This document shows positions 26,629 to 35,152 of a stretch of DNA of 64,000 nt, in pieces (positions within the stretch are counted from its first letter, which is position 1; every line of letters starts with the position of its first letter). Position numbers and translations under genes: made by a program. The stretch comes from Acidobacteriota bacterium (GTDB taxonomy: Bacteria; Acidobacteriota; JAAYUB01), in contig JAGNHB010000001.1 of assembly GCA_018001935.1 (NCBI GenBank), positions 124,001 through 188,000 on the forward strand, in the 5' to 3' direction. Under the pieces are notes generated by a model, which ran no database searches, had not been told where the DNA came from, and saw only the letters and a program-made list of their open reading frames with translations.

Positions 26629-26706
26629 ATGTCCGATATCGTTTTGTTAACCTTCCTCATCGTGGCAGTGGTGGTCTTCGTCATTCTGTCCATCAAGGTT
26701 GCCTGA
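26629..26706 (+). CDS. 25-residue single-helix membrane peptide
   Basis: ATG to TGA, 25 residues, almost wholly hydrophobic (MSDIVLLTFLIVAVVV, then FVILSIKVA), predicted to form one transmembrane helix with a positively charged end. GGGAGA lies 9-14 nt before the ATG, and a good promoter lies 33 bp upstream of the ATG. A hairpin with GAAA loop follows at 26772-26785. It belongs to no family I know; it could be a regulatory subunit of a membrane protein or a leader peptide for the downstream gene. Confidence 0.55.
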   Translation: MSDIVLLTFLIVAVVVFVILSIKVA

Positions 26707-26771
26707 CGGGACTTTCCGGGCTCGGGCCGCAAGGCGGGACCCCGGTGCCGGCGATGGGGGTGAGCCTGGCC

Positions 26772-26785
26772 GCCGCGAAAGCGGC
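26772..26785 (+). other. Short hairpin with GAAA tetraloop
   Basis: GCCGC-GAAA-GCGGC between the small ORF and the gene at 26833. There is no U-tract. It could lower read-through or stabilise the upstream RNA. Confidence 0.3.
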
Positions 26786-26832
26786 CGGCCGGGGATCGGA
26801 TCTAACAACTTCCTCACCTTAGGAGAGCGTGG

Positions 26833-29115
26833 ATGAGCATCGAACCCGAATTTGCACAAAGCCTGGTTCAGGAGCTTCAACAACGGGCGGAAGAGTGGAT
26901 TGGCCGGTTGAACGAGGACTTGTCCTCCCTCAAGGCTCGTTCGATGGACCTGGTGAATTCATTTGGCAAGACCCTGGCCGAGAACCTTCAGACCGGCGTC
27001 GCCGAGGTGGCCGAACGCCAGACGGCGATGATCGTGCAGGTTCGAGAGCAGCTGGATCAGGAACTGGGCCTCGAAAAGCAGAAGGAGCAGGAAAGGGAAC
27101 TGGAGAAGCAGCGGGAGTTCGAGGCGGCGAAACAGCGGGAGTTGGCCCTTGTCAAGGAGAAGGTCTTCGAGCGGGAAAAGGAGTGGCGCGGCCAGTGGAA
27201 GAACGCGCTGAAGAAAATCCGGTCGGCCGTTTCTCAGCGGGACGTCCTGGGTGCCCTTCTGGATGCTTCGCAACTCCTCTCCGGCGCAGGGTTGGTCATG
27301 ATCGTCAAGCGAGGGGCCGTGACCGGTTGGGACGGGCGGGGCTTCGACGAAGTTTTCCTCGAGAATTTCAAGCTCTACGCCGCGATCGTCGAGGAAGACT
27401 TCGCGCTGAACGAAACCACCCTGTTCAAGAACGCCCAGGTGTTTTCCCACGAAAACACGCCCGATTACCGAAGCACCCTGGAAATCCCGGGTTTCCTGAA
27501 ACCCTCCAAGTTCTTCCTGGCGCCGCTGTGCCTTTTCGATGCCGTTTCCGCCTTTCTTTATCTCGACGGCGACCAGTTGACGGAGGAAGAGGCGATCGTC
27601 CAGGGAGACCTGGAACTGCTGATGTCCGTAACCTCGCTGTGGCTGGAAAACCTGGCCATGCGCAAGAGCCTGGGGCTGCCCGTGGAGATCCCGGCCGAGC
27701 CGGTCGCCGAACCGGCCCCGGCGGCCGTGGCCGTCGCGGAAGCGGTTGAAGAGGAAACCGTCGAGGAAGTCGTCGAGGAGCTTCCGGAGGAAGCCCCCGC
27801 CGTCGAGGAGGCACGGGAGGTCCCGCCCTTCATGGCGGAGATGCCCGTTCCCGAGCCCGTCCGGGAGGTCGAGGAACTCGAGGTGGTCGAGGAATTTCCC
27901 TCACCCGTCCCCGAGCCGGTGCAGGAGATCGGGGAACTCGAGGCGGTCGAGGAAATGCCTCCGCCCACTCCCGAGCCGGTGCAGGAGATCGAGGAACTCG
28001 AGGTGGTCGAGGCGATGCCTCCGCCTGTTCCCGAACCGGTGCAGGAGATCGAGACGTTCGAGGAGGTCGAGGCGGTCGAGGAGGCGCCGCCGCCCGTGCC
28101 CGAGCCCGTCCAGGAAATCGAGGAACTGGAGGGGGTGGAGGAGGCCCCCGAGCCGATCGTGAAACCCGAGGAGGGCAGGGTCGAGGAGAAGGCCGAGGAG
28201 GAGCTTCCCCCCGAGGTGTCCGAGCGGCTTCACCGGCTCGAGACCGCGTGGGACCTCTCCGTGACGGAGCCTCCCCCGGCGCTGGAGGAGGAGGAAGCCC
28301 CCGCCGTCGAGGAGGCCCTCCCGCCGTTTTCCTACGATCTCAAGCCCGAACCGGTGACGGATTTCGAGCCGGTCATCGAGCCCGAACCGGCCGTTGCGGT
28401 TCCCGAGGCGGAGGAAGACCTCTTCCCCGAGGCGGAGGAAATCACCAAGAAACAACTCGGTCCGCCCCCCGAGATCCCCATGATGCTCGAGCTGGAACCC
28501 CGGCCCCCTGAGCCCGAGGCGTCCGCCGTGCCGGAGATCGAGATCGACCTGGAGGGTCCCGCCATCGGCGTCTCCCCGGCGGCGCCCTCCCCCTTCGCTC
28601 CCCCTGTCGTCTTCGAACCGCCCAAGCCGGCCCCGGTCGAGGAGGTCGAGGAATTCGTCTTCGAAGAGAAGCCCATGGAGGAAATCCTCCTGGAAGAGAA
28701 AGCGGAGGAGCGCATTCCGCCCCCGCCGACCTTCACCGCTTTCCGCCCGCCGGAACCTGCGCCCCCTGTCGCGCCCCCCGTCGCGCCCCCCGTGGCCGCC
28801 GCCCCCGCGGCCCCGCTCTGGGGTTCCCCGGAGGAAGAGCGGCTGCACGTTGACGCCAAGCGCTTCGCCCGTCTGCTCGTTTCCGAGATCAAGCTCTACA
28901 ACGAGGAATCCGTCGCGGAAGGTCGCGTTGAAAAGGACCTCTACCGCCGGCTCCGGCGGGACATCGACCGCAGCCGGGAAATGTACGACAAGCGCGTCTC
29001 CGGCCAGGTCTCGTCCCGGATCGATTACTTCCACGAAGAGCTGGTCCGGATCCTCGGGGAGAATGACGGCAGCCGGATGGGCACGGAATATCCCGGTCCG
29101 CAGATCACGTCCTGA
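26833..29115 (+). CDS. Coiled-coil protein with Glu/Pro-rich repeats and conserved C-terminal domain
   Basis: A 760-residue cytosolic protein without signal or membrane segments. Residues 1-135 are helical with a highly charged coiled coil (EKQKEQERELEKQREFE). Residues about 135-285 look like a compact alpha/beta (GAF-like) domain. Residues 285-685 are extremely rich in Glu, Pro and Val and contain five PVPEPVQEIEELE-type repeats. The last 70 residues (ARLLVSEIKLYNEESVAEG through DRSREMYDKRVSG) form a conserved basic-acidic helical module that I recall recurring at the ends of acidobacterial proteins. Function unknown; a scaffold is plausible. AGGAGAG precedes the ATG. Confidence 0.85.
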   Translation: MSIEPEFAQSLVQELQQRAEEWIGRLNEDLSSLKARSMDLVNSFGKTLAENLQTGVAEVAERQTAMIVQVREQLDQELGLEKQKEQERELEKQREFEAAKQRELALVKEKVFEREKEWRGQWKNALKKIRSAVSQRDVLGALLDASQLLSGAGLVMIVKRGAVTGWDGRGFDEVFLENFKLYAAIVEEDFALNETTLFKNAQVFSHENTPDYRSTLEIPGFLKPSKFFLAPLCLFDAVSAFLYLDGDQLTEEEAIVQGDLELLMSVTSLWLENLAMRKSLGLPVEIPAEPVAEPAPAAVAVAEAVEEETVEEVVEELPEEAPAVEEAREVPPFMAEMPVPEPVREVEELEVVEEFPSPVPEPVQEIGELEAVEEMPPPTPEPVQEIEELEVVEAMPPPVPEPVQEIETFEEVEAVEEAPPPVPEPVQEIEELEGVEEAPEPIVKPEEGRVEEKAEEELPPEVSERLHRLETAWDLSVTEPPPALEEEEAPAVEEALPPFSYDLKPEPVTDFEPVIEPEPAVAVPEAEEDLFPEAEEITKKQLGPPPEIPMMLELEPRPPEPEASAVPEIEIDLEGPAIGVSPAAPSPFAPPVVFEPPKPAPVEEVEEFVFEEKPMEEILLEEKAEERIPPPPTFTAFRPPEPAPPVAPPVAPPVAAAPAAPLWGSPEEERLHVDAKRFARLLVSEIKLYNEESVAEGRVEKDLYRRLRRDIDRSREMYDKRVSGQVSSRIDYFHEELVRILGENDGSRMGTEYPGPQITS
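27844..28153 (+). repeat. Five in-frame 60-69 bp repeats coding for PVPEPVQEIEELE-type units
   Basis: Units start at 27844, 27904, 27964, 28024 and 28093. The first three are exactly 60 bp (20 residues). They encode a strongly acidic, Pro-punctuated linker. Confidence 0.85.
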
Positions 29116-29116
29116 C

Positions 29117-31471
29117 GTGAAAACCCGGTTTCGAGCTTTACCGCCGTTGTTGCGCCCGGCCGCCGCGGCGGTTTTTTCTGCCTTGATTCTCCTCTCCGCC
29201 CTCCCTCCGGGCGGCCCCTCCAGCCCCGTGAAGGCCGGCCCGGCGGCGGAGCCGACCGCCGGCTTTTTCCCCACGGTGTCTTTCGATCTCCTCCTGCAAC
29301 GGGACCCCGGGTTGCGGGCGTTTGCCTCCGCCCGGGAGGAGATCGACCGGCTCCCCGCCGCCGCGGAGCGCACTGAAAGGTGGCGCGGGGTCATCGAACG
29401 GAAGGCGGGCCCCGGGGATGAGACCTGCCGCGGGCTCGCCCGGCTCAAACTCGGAGACGCCCTGGCGGGGGAAGACCCGCCGCGGGCCCTGGAATCCTAC
29501 TGTCACCCCGAGGTCTTCCGGCACACGGCCCTGGCCGGTCCGGCCTTCGAGCGGTTGATGTCGCTGCTCGAATCCCGGCCGGAACTCGCGGACCCGGCCC
29601 TCCGCTTGCTGGACGCGGCGAAGGCCGGCGCCCCGGCCGACCCGGAACTCCGTTATCGGTGGGTCCGGCATTGGGCCCGCGCGGGCCGGGCCGGGCCGGT
29701 CTCCCGCATTCCCGGCGGGAGTGTGGCTGCCCGCGGGGCAAACGTCGCCTGGCAGCGGTTGGAGTCCGTCCTTTCGGCCCGGGAGGCCGGCAACGGAAAA
29801 GCGGCGCGGGACGGGATCCGGGACGCCCTGATGGACATTTCTTCGCCCGCGGCCTGGGATGAGGCGCGTAATCTCGCCGAAGCGGCCTCCGCGAGGGATT
29901 GGGCCGGGACGTTCCTGTCGGCGGCGGAGACCGCGGAATTGGGGCGGAAATTCCTGGAAAGCCAGCAGTACCGGCGGTCCTGGCGCTGTTTCTCGGCGGT
30001 CTCCGCAACCCCCGCCTTCCGCAAGCTTCCCGTCTCGATGCACCTTTCGGCGGCCCTTTCGGCTTATCGCGCGGGGGAACCGGCCCTTGCCCTGCGCTGG
30101 GCGGAAAAGATCAAACCCTCGACGCCCGTGGAGACGGCCGACCGTTGGTGCCTGATCGCCCTTTGCACGAACCGCCTGAAGAAGGTGGACCTCTTCGGGA
30201 AGGCCGTCCCCCATGTCCTCGCGCTGGGTCAGGAGTCCGACCTTTACCTCCCGGTTCTGCGGACCCTGGCGTTTGGGGCCGAGATGGACGGTGACCTCGA
30301 AGCGGTCCGGAAGCTCTACGGCATCGTCGCGGCCCGGGGGGATTCCCGGGAAACGCGGGCGGAAGCCTGGTGGAAGATCGCCTGGGCGGACTACGCGGAG
30401 GGGCGTTTCGACCTGGCGGACGCCGGCTTCGTCCGGGCCCACGGGGAAGACCCCGGGAAGGAGTTCGCCCTGGCCGCGCTGTACTGGCACGGGGTCTGCT
30501 CCCTCCGCCGGGCCAACGCCCCCGAGGCGTCCGCGGTGTTCGCCGCCATCCCCCGGGTCTTCCCCTGCTCCTACTATGCCGAGTTGGCCCGTGAGCACTC
30601 CTCCCGCCTGGGCCGGATCGACCCGCTCAACGTGCGCACGGCCTACTGGATGGCTTCCCTGCAGGTCCGGTACTTTCCCCCGGTCGAACTGCCGCTGGGG
30701 ACATGGGTCACCGGGCCGGGCAAGGGGGAACTCGCCTTCCTCCTGCAGTCCTGGGCGGCGGGGTATCCCGACGCGACCCGGCGGCGCCTCCTGGCCCTCG
30801 GGGGAGAGAACCCGCCCCGGGACGTCCACGCCCTTCTCTTCGACCTGTCGTGGAAGGCCGGTGACACCTTCCTGCTGATCCGGCATTTCAACCGGGCGTG
30901 GCCGGAGGCCTACGGGATGCCCCTCGAAAGCCTGCCGCGCCCCGTCTGGGAAGCCCTCTACCCCGCGCGGTACCGGGACCTGGTCGAGCGGGAACTGGCC
31001 GGGAGCCCCGTGGACCCGTGGCTGGTCCTGTCGCTCATCCGGCAGGAGTCCGCTTTCCGCGAGGATGTCCGCTCCGTTTCCAACGCGGTGGGGCTGATGC
31101 AGCTTCTGCCCTCCACCGCCGCCGTCGAAGCGCGGTGGAAAGGCCGGACGGCCCCCCTCGAGAAACGCCTCGAGGAGCCCGGGTTCAACATCCGGCTCGG
31201 GTGCGGCTACCTGCTCAAGGTGCTCCGCATGATGGACGGGCGCGTGCCGCTGGCCCTGGGAGGGTACAACGGCGGGCCCGGAAGGGTGGTGAAAGTCTTC
31301 ACGCGCTGGCAGGGGAGGCTGTCCATGGAGGAGATCGTCGAGATGATCCCCATGACGGAGACGCGGAACTACGTCAAGTCCATTTTTCGAAATTACAATT
31401 ACTACTGCCGCCTCTACCGGGGGTCCCCCGCCGCCATCCGGCCCTTCCTCGACGGGCGGGCCGGTTCCTGA
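29117..31471 (+). CDS. Slt70-type soluble lytic murein transglycosylase
   Basis: About 784 residues from GTG 29117, which lies one nucleotide after the preceding stop. A Sec signal peptide (about 12-35) leads to a long helical TPR-like superhelix (about 60-600) and the SLT catalytic domain (about 630-770). Catalytic Glu644 is in LIRQESAF, followed by NAVGLMQLLPSTA, LGCGYLL, LGGYNGGPGR and ETRNYVKSIFRNY. This is the Slt70 layout: it releases anhydromuropeptides from peptidoglycan in the periplasm. The in-frame frame upstream of 29117 overlaps the previous gene and is not used. Probably co-transcribed with the coiled-coil gene and the recombinase gene. Confidence 0.92.
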   Translation: MKTRFRALPPLLRPAAAAVFSALILLSALPPGGPSSPVKAGPAAEPTAGFFPTVSFDLLLQRDPGLRAFASAREEIDRLPAAAERTERWRGVIERKAGPGDETCRGLARLKLGDALAGEDPPRALESYCHPEVFRHTALAGPAFERLMSLLESRPELADPALRLLDAAKAGAPADPELRYRWVRHWARAGRAGPVSRIPGGSVAARGANVAWQRLESVLSAREAGNGKAARDGIRDALMDISSPAAWDEARNLAEAASARDWAGTFLSAAETAELGRKFLESQQYRRSWRCFSAVSATPAFRKLPVSMHLSAALSAYRAGEPALALRWAEKIKPSTPVETADRWCLIALCTNRLKKVDLFGKAVPHVLALGQESDLYLPVLRTLAFGAEMDGDLEAVRKLYGIVAARGDSRETRAEAWWKIAWADYAEGRFDLADAGFVRAHGEDPGKEFALAALYWHGVCSLRRANAPEASAVFAAIPRVFPCSYYAELAREHSSRLGRIDPLNVRTAYWMASLQVRYFPPVELPLGTWVTGPGKGELAFLLQSWAAGYPDATRRRLLALGGENPPRDVHALLFDLSWKAGDTFLLIRHFNRAWPEAYGMPLESLPRPVWEALYPARYRDLVERELAGSPVDPWLVLSLIRQESAFREDVRSVSNAVGLMQLLPSTAAVEARWKGRTAPLEKRLEEPGFNIRLGCGYLLKVLRMMDGRVPLALGGYNGGPGRVVKVFTRWQGRLSMEEIVEMIPMTETRNYVKSIFRNYNYYCRLYRGSPAAIRPFLDGRAGS

Positions 31472-31491
31472 ACCCCGGCGGAGGACACCCC

Positions 31492-32376
31492 ATGGCCCGC
31501 GACCTGATCGGTGAGTACCTCAACCACCTCCTGGTCGAGAAAGGGTTGGCGTCCAATTCCCTGGCGGCCTACCGACGGGACCTGGCGAAGCTGGCCGGTT
31601 TTGCGGGCGAAAGACAGCTGGAACCGGCGGCCCTCACCCGGACGGACCTGCTGGAATTCCTCAAATCGCTCTATCTTCAGAACTACAAGCCGACCTCCAT
31701 CGCCCGGATGGTCACCTCCGTGCGGGGCTTTTACCGCTTTCTCGTCTTCGACGGTCTCCTGGCCGCGGACCCGGCCCACCTGCTGGAATCGCCCCAGCGG
31801 TGGAAGAACCTCCCCAAGTACCTGGACCCCGACGAGGTGACGCGCCTGCTCCTGGCGCCGGGGACCGACAAGCCCGCCGGGGTCCGGGACCGGGCCATCC
31901 TGGAGATCCTCTACGCCACCGGCCTCCGGGTGTCGGAGCTCACCGGCTTGCGGGTGCAGGATTTTCAGCCCGAGATCGGCTTCCTGACGTGCATCGGAAA
32001 GGGCAACAAGGAACGCATCATCCCCGTTGGGACCCACGCGGCGGACTGGGTCCGGAGGTATCTCCGGGAGTGCCGCCCCCTGTTCGTGAAGCGCCCGGTT
32101 GCGGTCCTCTTCGTCAACCGCAGGGGGGTCGGCTTCACGCGCCAGGGAATCTGGAAGCTGGTCCGGGACTGCGGCCGGAAGGCGGGGATCACCAAGCCCC
32201 TCACCCCGCACGTGCTCAGGCACTCCTTCGCCACGCACCTCCTGGAACACGACGCGGACCTGCGCTCGGTGCAGATGATGCTGGGCCATGCCGACATCTC
32301 CACGACCCAGATCTACACGCACATCACGCACCAGCGCCTCAAGGCGGCGTACCTGAAGTTTCACCCGAGGACGTAG
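31492..32376 (+). CDS. xerD: Site-specific tyrosine recombinase XerC/XerD
   Basis: A 294-residue tyrosine recombinase of the size of chromosomal XerC/XerD, which resolves chromosome dimers at dif. The N-terminal SAM-like core-binding domain spans 1-85. All catalytic residues are present: Arg146 (ATGLRVSEL), Lys170 (GKGNKER), His240 and Arg243 (HVLRHSF), His266 (LGHADIS) and Tyr275 (TQIYTHI). It resembles XerD slightly more than XerC, but the two cannot be told apart safely here. The ATG follows GGAGGACACCCC, 20 nt after the transglycosylase stop. There is no sign of a mobile element around it. Confidence 0.92.
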   Translation: MARDLIGEYLNHLLVEKGLASNSLAAYRRDLAKLAGFAGERQLEPAALTRTDLLEFLKSLYLQNYKPTSIARMVTSVRGFYRFLVFDGLLAADPAHLLESPQRWKNLPKYLDPDEVTRLLLAPGTDKPAGVRDRAILEILYATGLRVSELTGLRVQDFQPEIGFLTCIGKGNKERIIPVGTHAADWVRRYLRECRPLFVKRPVAVLFVNRRGVGFTRQGIWKLVRDCGRKAGITKPLTPHVLRHSFATHLLEHDADLRSVQMMLGHADISTTQIYTHITHQRLKAAYLKFHPRT

Positions 32377-32402
32377 GCTTTCGAAATGCAGGAGGTTGAG
32401 GG

Positions 32403-33305
32403 ATGCGAGTCGTAACGACGGGGAGGAAGAGGGTCCCAAGGGCCCCGGCGCGGCGCCTTTCCGCCCGGGTGCGGGCCGTGCTGCCTGCGGCGGGCCTCGT
32501 GGCGGCCCTGGCCCTGGGGCTCGGCGGGTGCGGCGGGCAGGCCCCGGCGGTGCGCGTCGTCCGGCTGGCCACCACCACCAGCACGGAAAACTCCGGTCTG
32601 CTGGCCTGGCTGCTGCCGAAGTTCGAGAAGGATACGGGGATCCGGGTGGACGTGATCGCCGTCGGTTCGGGAAAGGCCATGGCGTTGGGTCGCACCGGTG
32701 ACGTGGACGTCATCCTGGCCCACTCCCGGGAGGACGAGGAACGGTTCATGCGGGAGGGGTACGGCCGCTACCGCCTGGACGTCATGTACAACGACTTCGT
32801 CCTGGTCGGGCCCCCGGCGGACCCGGCGGGGGTTCGCGGCACCCGGGCGGCGAGCGCGGCCTTCAAGGCCATCGCCGCCGCCGGTTCCCCCTTCGTCTCG
32901 CGGGGAGACGAGTCCGGGACCCACCAGGCGGAGCGGAAATTCTGGGAAGACGCCGGGGTGACCCCCGGCGGGCCGTGGTACGCCGAGGCCGGGCAGGCGA
33001 TGGGGGCGGTCCTGCTCATGGCGTCCAACCAGCAGGCCTATGCCCTGACGGACCGGGCGACCTACCTCAAGATGAAGCCGAAACTGGAACTCGAGATCCT
33101 CCTCGAGGGCGACCCCGCGATGTTCAACCCCTACGGCGTGATCCCGGTCCGCCTGGCGAAATTCGGCCGGCCGGAAAAGCCGGAGGCCGAGATCCTCGCC
33201 CGATGGCTGGTTTCCCCCGCAGGCCAGACAGCGATCGCGGAATTCGGGGTGGCCGCCTGCGGCAAGCCGCTCTTCTTCCCCAATGCCCCGGGGACGGGCC
33301 GCTGA
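32403..33305 (+). CDS. tupA: Tungstate-type ABC transporter substrate-binding protein (TupA-like)
   Basis: A 300-residue exported oxyanion-binding protein. The signal segment (about 25-45) ends in GGCGG, a likely lipobox with Cys43. The mature part starts with VRLATTTSTENSGLL and carries IAVGSGKAMALGRTGDVDVILAH and YNDFVLVGP, the hallmark of TupA/WtpA-like tungstate- and molybdate-binding proteins; the Thr/Ser run binds the anion. The permease and ATPase (tupB, tupC) are not adjacent. GGAGG lies before the ATG. Confidence 0.88.
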   Translation: MRVVTTGRKRVPRAPARRLSARVRAVLPAAGLVAALALGLGGCGGQAPAVRVVRLATTTSTENSGLLAWLLPKFEKDTGIRVDVIAVGSGKAMALGRTGDVDVILAHSREDEERFMREGYGRYRLDVMYNDFVLVGPPADPAGVRGTRAASAAFKAIAAAGSPFVSRGDESGTHQAERKFWEDAGVTPGGPWYAEAGQAMGAVLLMASNQQAYALTDRATYLKMKPKLELEILLEGDPAMFNPYGVIPVRLAKFGRPEKPEAEILARWLVSPAGQTAIAEFGVAACGKPLFFPNAPGTGR

Positions 33306-33389
33306 GTTCCGGGGAAGCGATTCAGCGCGAAACCTCCCGGTTCCCGCAACGTATTGGTAATTTCGCAAATTTCCGACAGGAGGAAATCG

Positions 33390-35141
33390 ATGCTCGATTA
33401 TTTCCGCAAGGGACGGCCCGGCCTCCGGTGGACGGCGCTCGCCGTCCTCCTGGCGGCGGGTTTTTCCGCCCTGCCCGCGCAGGACAAGTTGCTCGACGTC
33501 CTGGCCGCCGAACTGCAACGGGAGATGGACGCCCTGAAGAAACAGGAAACCGCGCCCTACTACCTGGCCTACCGGGTGGACGAGGTCCGCCGGGTGATCG
33601 TGTCGTCGTCTTTCGGGGCCCTCACCCAATCCGACGAGACCGTCAACCGCTACCTCACCGTGATGGTCCGGGTCGGCGAACCGAAGCTCGACAACACCCA
33701 CTCCCTCCGTGGCGACATGATGGAGGGGCTCCTCTCACGGGTGCCCGTCCGGGTCGCCCTGCCCCTGGACGACGACGCCGACGCCATCCGGGCGATCCTG
33801 TGGAAAGAGACCGACAGCCGGTACAAGGCCGCGGTGGACCGCCTGGCCAAGGTCAAGGCCAACGTGGCGGTCAAGGTGGAGCAGGAAGACAAGTCCGCCG
33901 ACTTCACCCTCACCGGGTCCCCGGCGGTGCACTTCGAACCGCCGGTCGCGGCCGTGTCCGTGGACCGGGACGCCTGGGCGGCCCGGGTGAAGGCCTACTC
34001 GGCCTGCTTCAAGGAGAACCCGAAAGTCGCCGAGGGGGATGCCGGATTCAGCTACACCACGACGCGCAAGTACTTCGTGTCGAGCGAGGGCGTCCGGGTG
34101 GTCCAGAACACCGCCGGCGCCTACATCCGCATCAACGGGAGCACCAAGTCCGACGACGGGATGGAACTGCCCCTTTACCGGACCTTCTTCGCCTACACGC
34201 CCGAGGGCCTTCCCGGCGACGCCGAGGTGCTCGCCGAGGTGAAGGCCCTGGTCAAGAAACTGGAAGCCCTCCGGACCGCCCCCGTGGTGGACCCCTACTC
34301 CGGGCCCGCCCTCCTCTCTGGCAAGGCCTCGGGGGTCTTCTTCCACGAGATCTTCGGTCACCGCATCGAGGGGCATCGGCAGAAGAGCGAGGACGAGGGG
34401 CAGACCTTCAAGAAGAAGGTCGGGGAGAAACTGCTCCCCGAATCCCTGACCGTCCTCTGCGACCCGCTCAGGAAGCAATTTGCGGGGCAGGACCTCTGTG
34501 GGTACTACCTGTTCGACGACGAGGGGACGAAGGCGGAACGGGTCACCATCGTCGACCGGGGCGTTCTCCGGGATTTCCTCATGTCCCGTTCCCCCATCGA
34601 GGGGTTCCCGCGTTCCAACGGGCACGGCCGATCGGAGGCGGGATACGCCCCGGTGGCTCGCCAGTCCAACCTCATCATCGAAACGGAGGGGAAACTGAGC
34701 ATGGACGACCTGCGCAAGCGCCTCGTCGAAGAGTGCCGCAAGCAGGGGAAGCCCTTCGGGCTGCTCTTCCAGGAGGTCACGGGGGGCTTCACCATGACGG
34801 GCCGTTACATGCCCAACGCCTTCAACGTGACGCCGGTGGAAGTCTACCGCATCTACGCCGACGGCAAACCCGACGAGCTGGTCCGGGGGGTCGACCTGGT
34901 GGGGACCCCGCTGGTGATCTTCAGCAACGTGGAGGCCGCCGGCGGCGACACGGGCGTCTTCACGGGGACCTGTGGCGCCGAGTCCGGGGGCGTTCCGGTC
35001 ACGTGCGTTTCACCCACGCTCCTGATCCGGCAGATCGAGGTTCAGAAAAAGGACAAGTCCCAGGAAAAACCGCCCCTCCTGCCGAGGCCCTGCGTGGAAG
35101 GTATCGACGGGACGGCCGTCTCCGCCGTCACCACCCGATGA
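33390..35141 (+). CDS. Exported TldD-like metalloprotease (U62 family)
   Basis: A 583-residue TldD-family protein. The zinc motif is HEIFGH (His319-Glu320...His324), followed by RIEGHRQ, which is the TldD active site; C-terminal elements such as GYAPVARQSNLIIE and GRYMPNAFNVTPVEVYRIY are typical. Unlike E. coli TldD it begins with a Sec signal peptide (about 10-32, ending near ALPAQDK), so it probably works in the periplasm. AGGAGG lies 8 nt before the ATG at 33390. It is followed 11 nt later by the TldE-like partner, as in TldD/TldE heterodimers that degrade unfolded or modified peptides. Confidence 0.9.
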   Translation: MLDYFRKGRPGLRWTALAVLLAAGFSALPAQDKLLDVLAAELQREMDALKKQETAPYYLAYRVDEVRRVIVSSSFGALTQSDETVNRYLTVMVRVGEPKLDNTHSLRGDMMEGLLSRVPVRVALPLDDDADAIRAILWKETDSRYKAAVDRLAKVKANVAVKVEQEDKSADFTLTGSPAVHFEPPVAAVSVDRDAWAARVKAYSACFKENPKVAEGDAGFSYTTTRKYFVSSEGVRVVQNTAGAYIRINGSTKSDDGMELPLYRTFFAYTPEGLPGDAEVLAEVKALVKKLEALRTAPVVDPYSGPALLSGKASGVFFHEIFGHRIEGHRQKSEDEGQTFKKKVGEKLLPESLTVLCDPLRKQFAGQDLCGYYLFDDEGTKAERVTIVDRGVLRDFLMSRSPIEGFPRSNGHGRSEAGYAPVARQSNLIIETEGKLSMDDLRKRLVEECRKQGKPFGLLFQEVTGGFTMTGRYMPNAFNVTPVEVYRIYADGKPDELVRGVDLVGTPLVIFSNVEAAGGDTGVFTGTCGAESGGVPVTCVSPTLLIRQIEVQKKDKSQEKPPLLPRPCVEGIDGTAVSAVTTR

Positions 35142-35152
35142 GAGGAGGACTC

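Larger units (their letters stand above)
26461..26832. other. Divergent intergenic region with two promoters and a small ORF
   Basis: This 372-bp stretch separates the M16-like gene (minus) from the coiled-coil protein gene (plus). It contains a minus-strand -10 (TATACT, 26512-26507), a 14-bp palindrome (26490-26503), a plus-strand promoter (26569-26596), a 25-codon ORF (26629-26706) and a GNRA-type hairpin (26772-26785). Confidence 0.7.

Noticed and set aside
31492..32376. Phage or integrative-element integrase
   Set aside because: Size, domain layout and lack of attachment sites, tRNA or phage genes fit chromosomal XerC/XerD.
32975..35152. In-frame extension upstream of the TldE-like gene
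   Set aside because: It overlaps the TupA and TldD-like genes completely; the true start at 35153 has a ribosome site and signal peptide.
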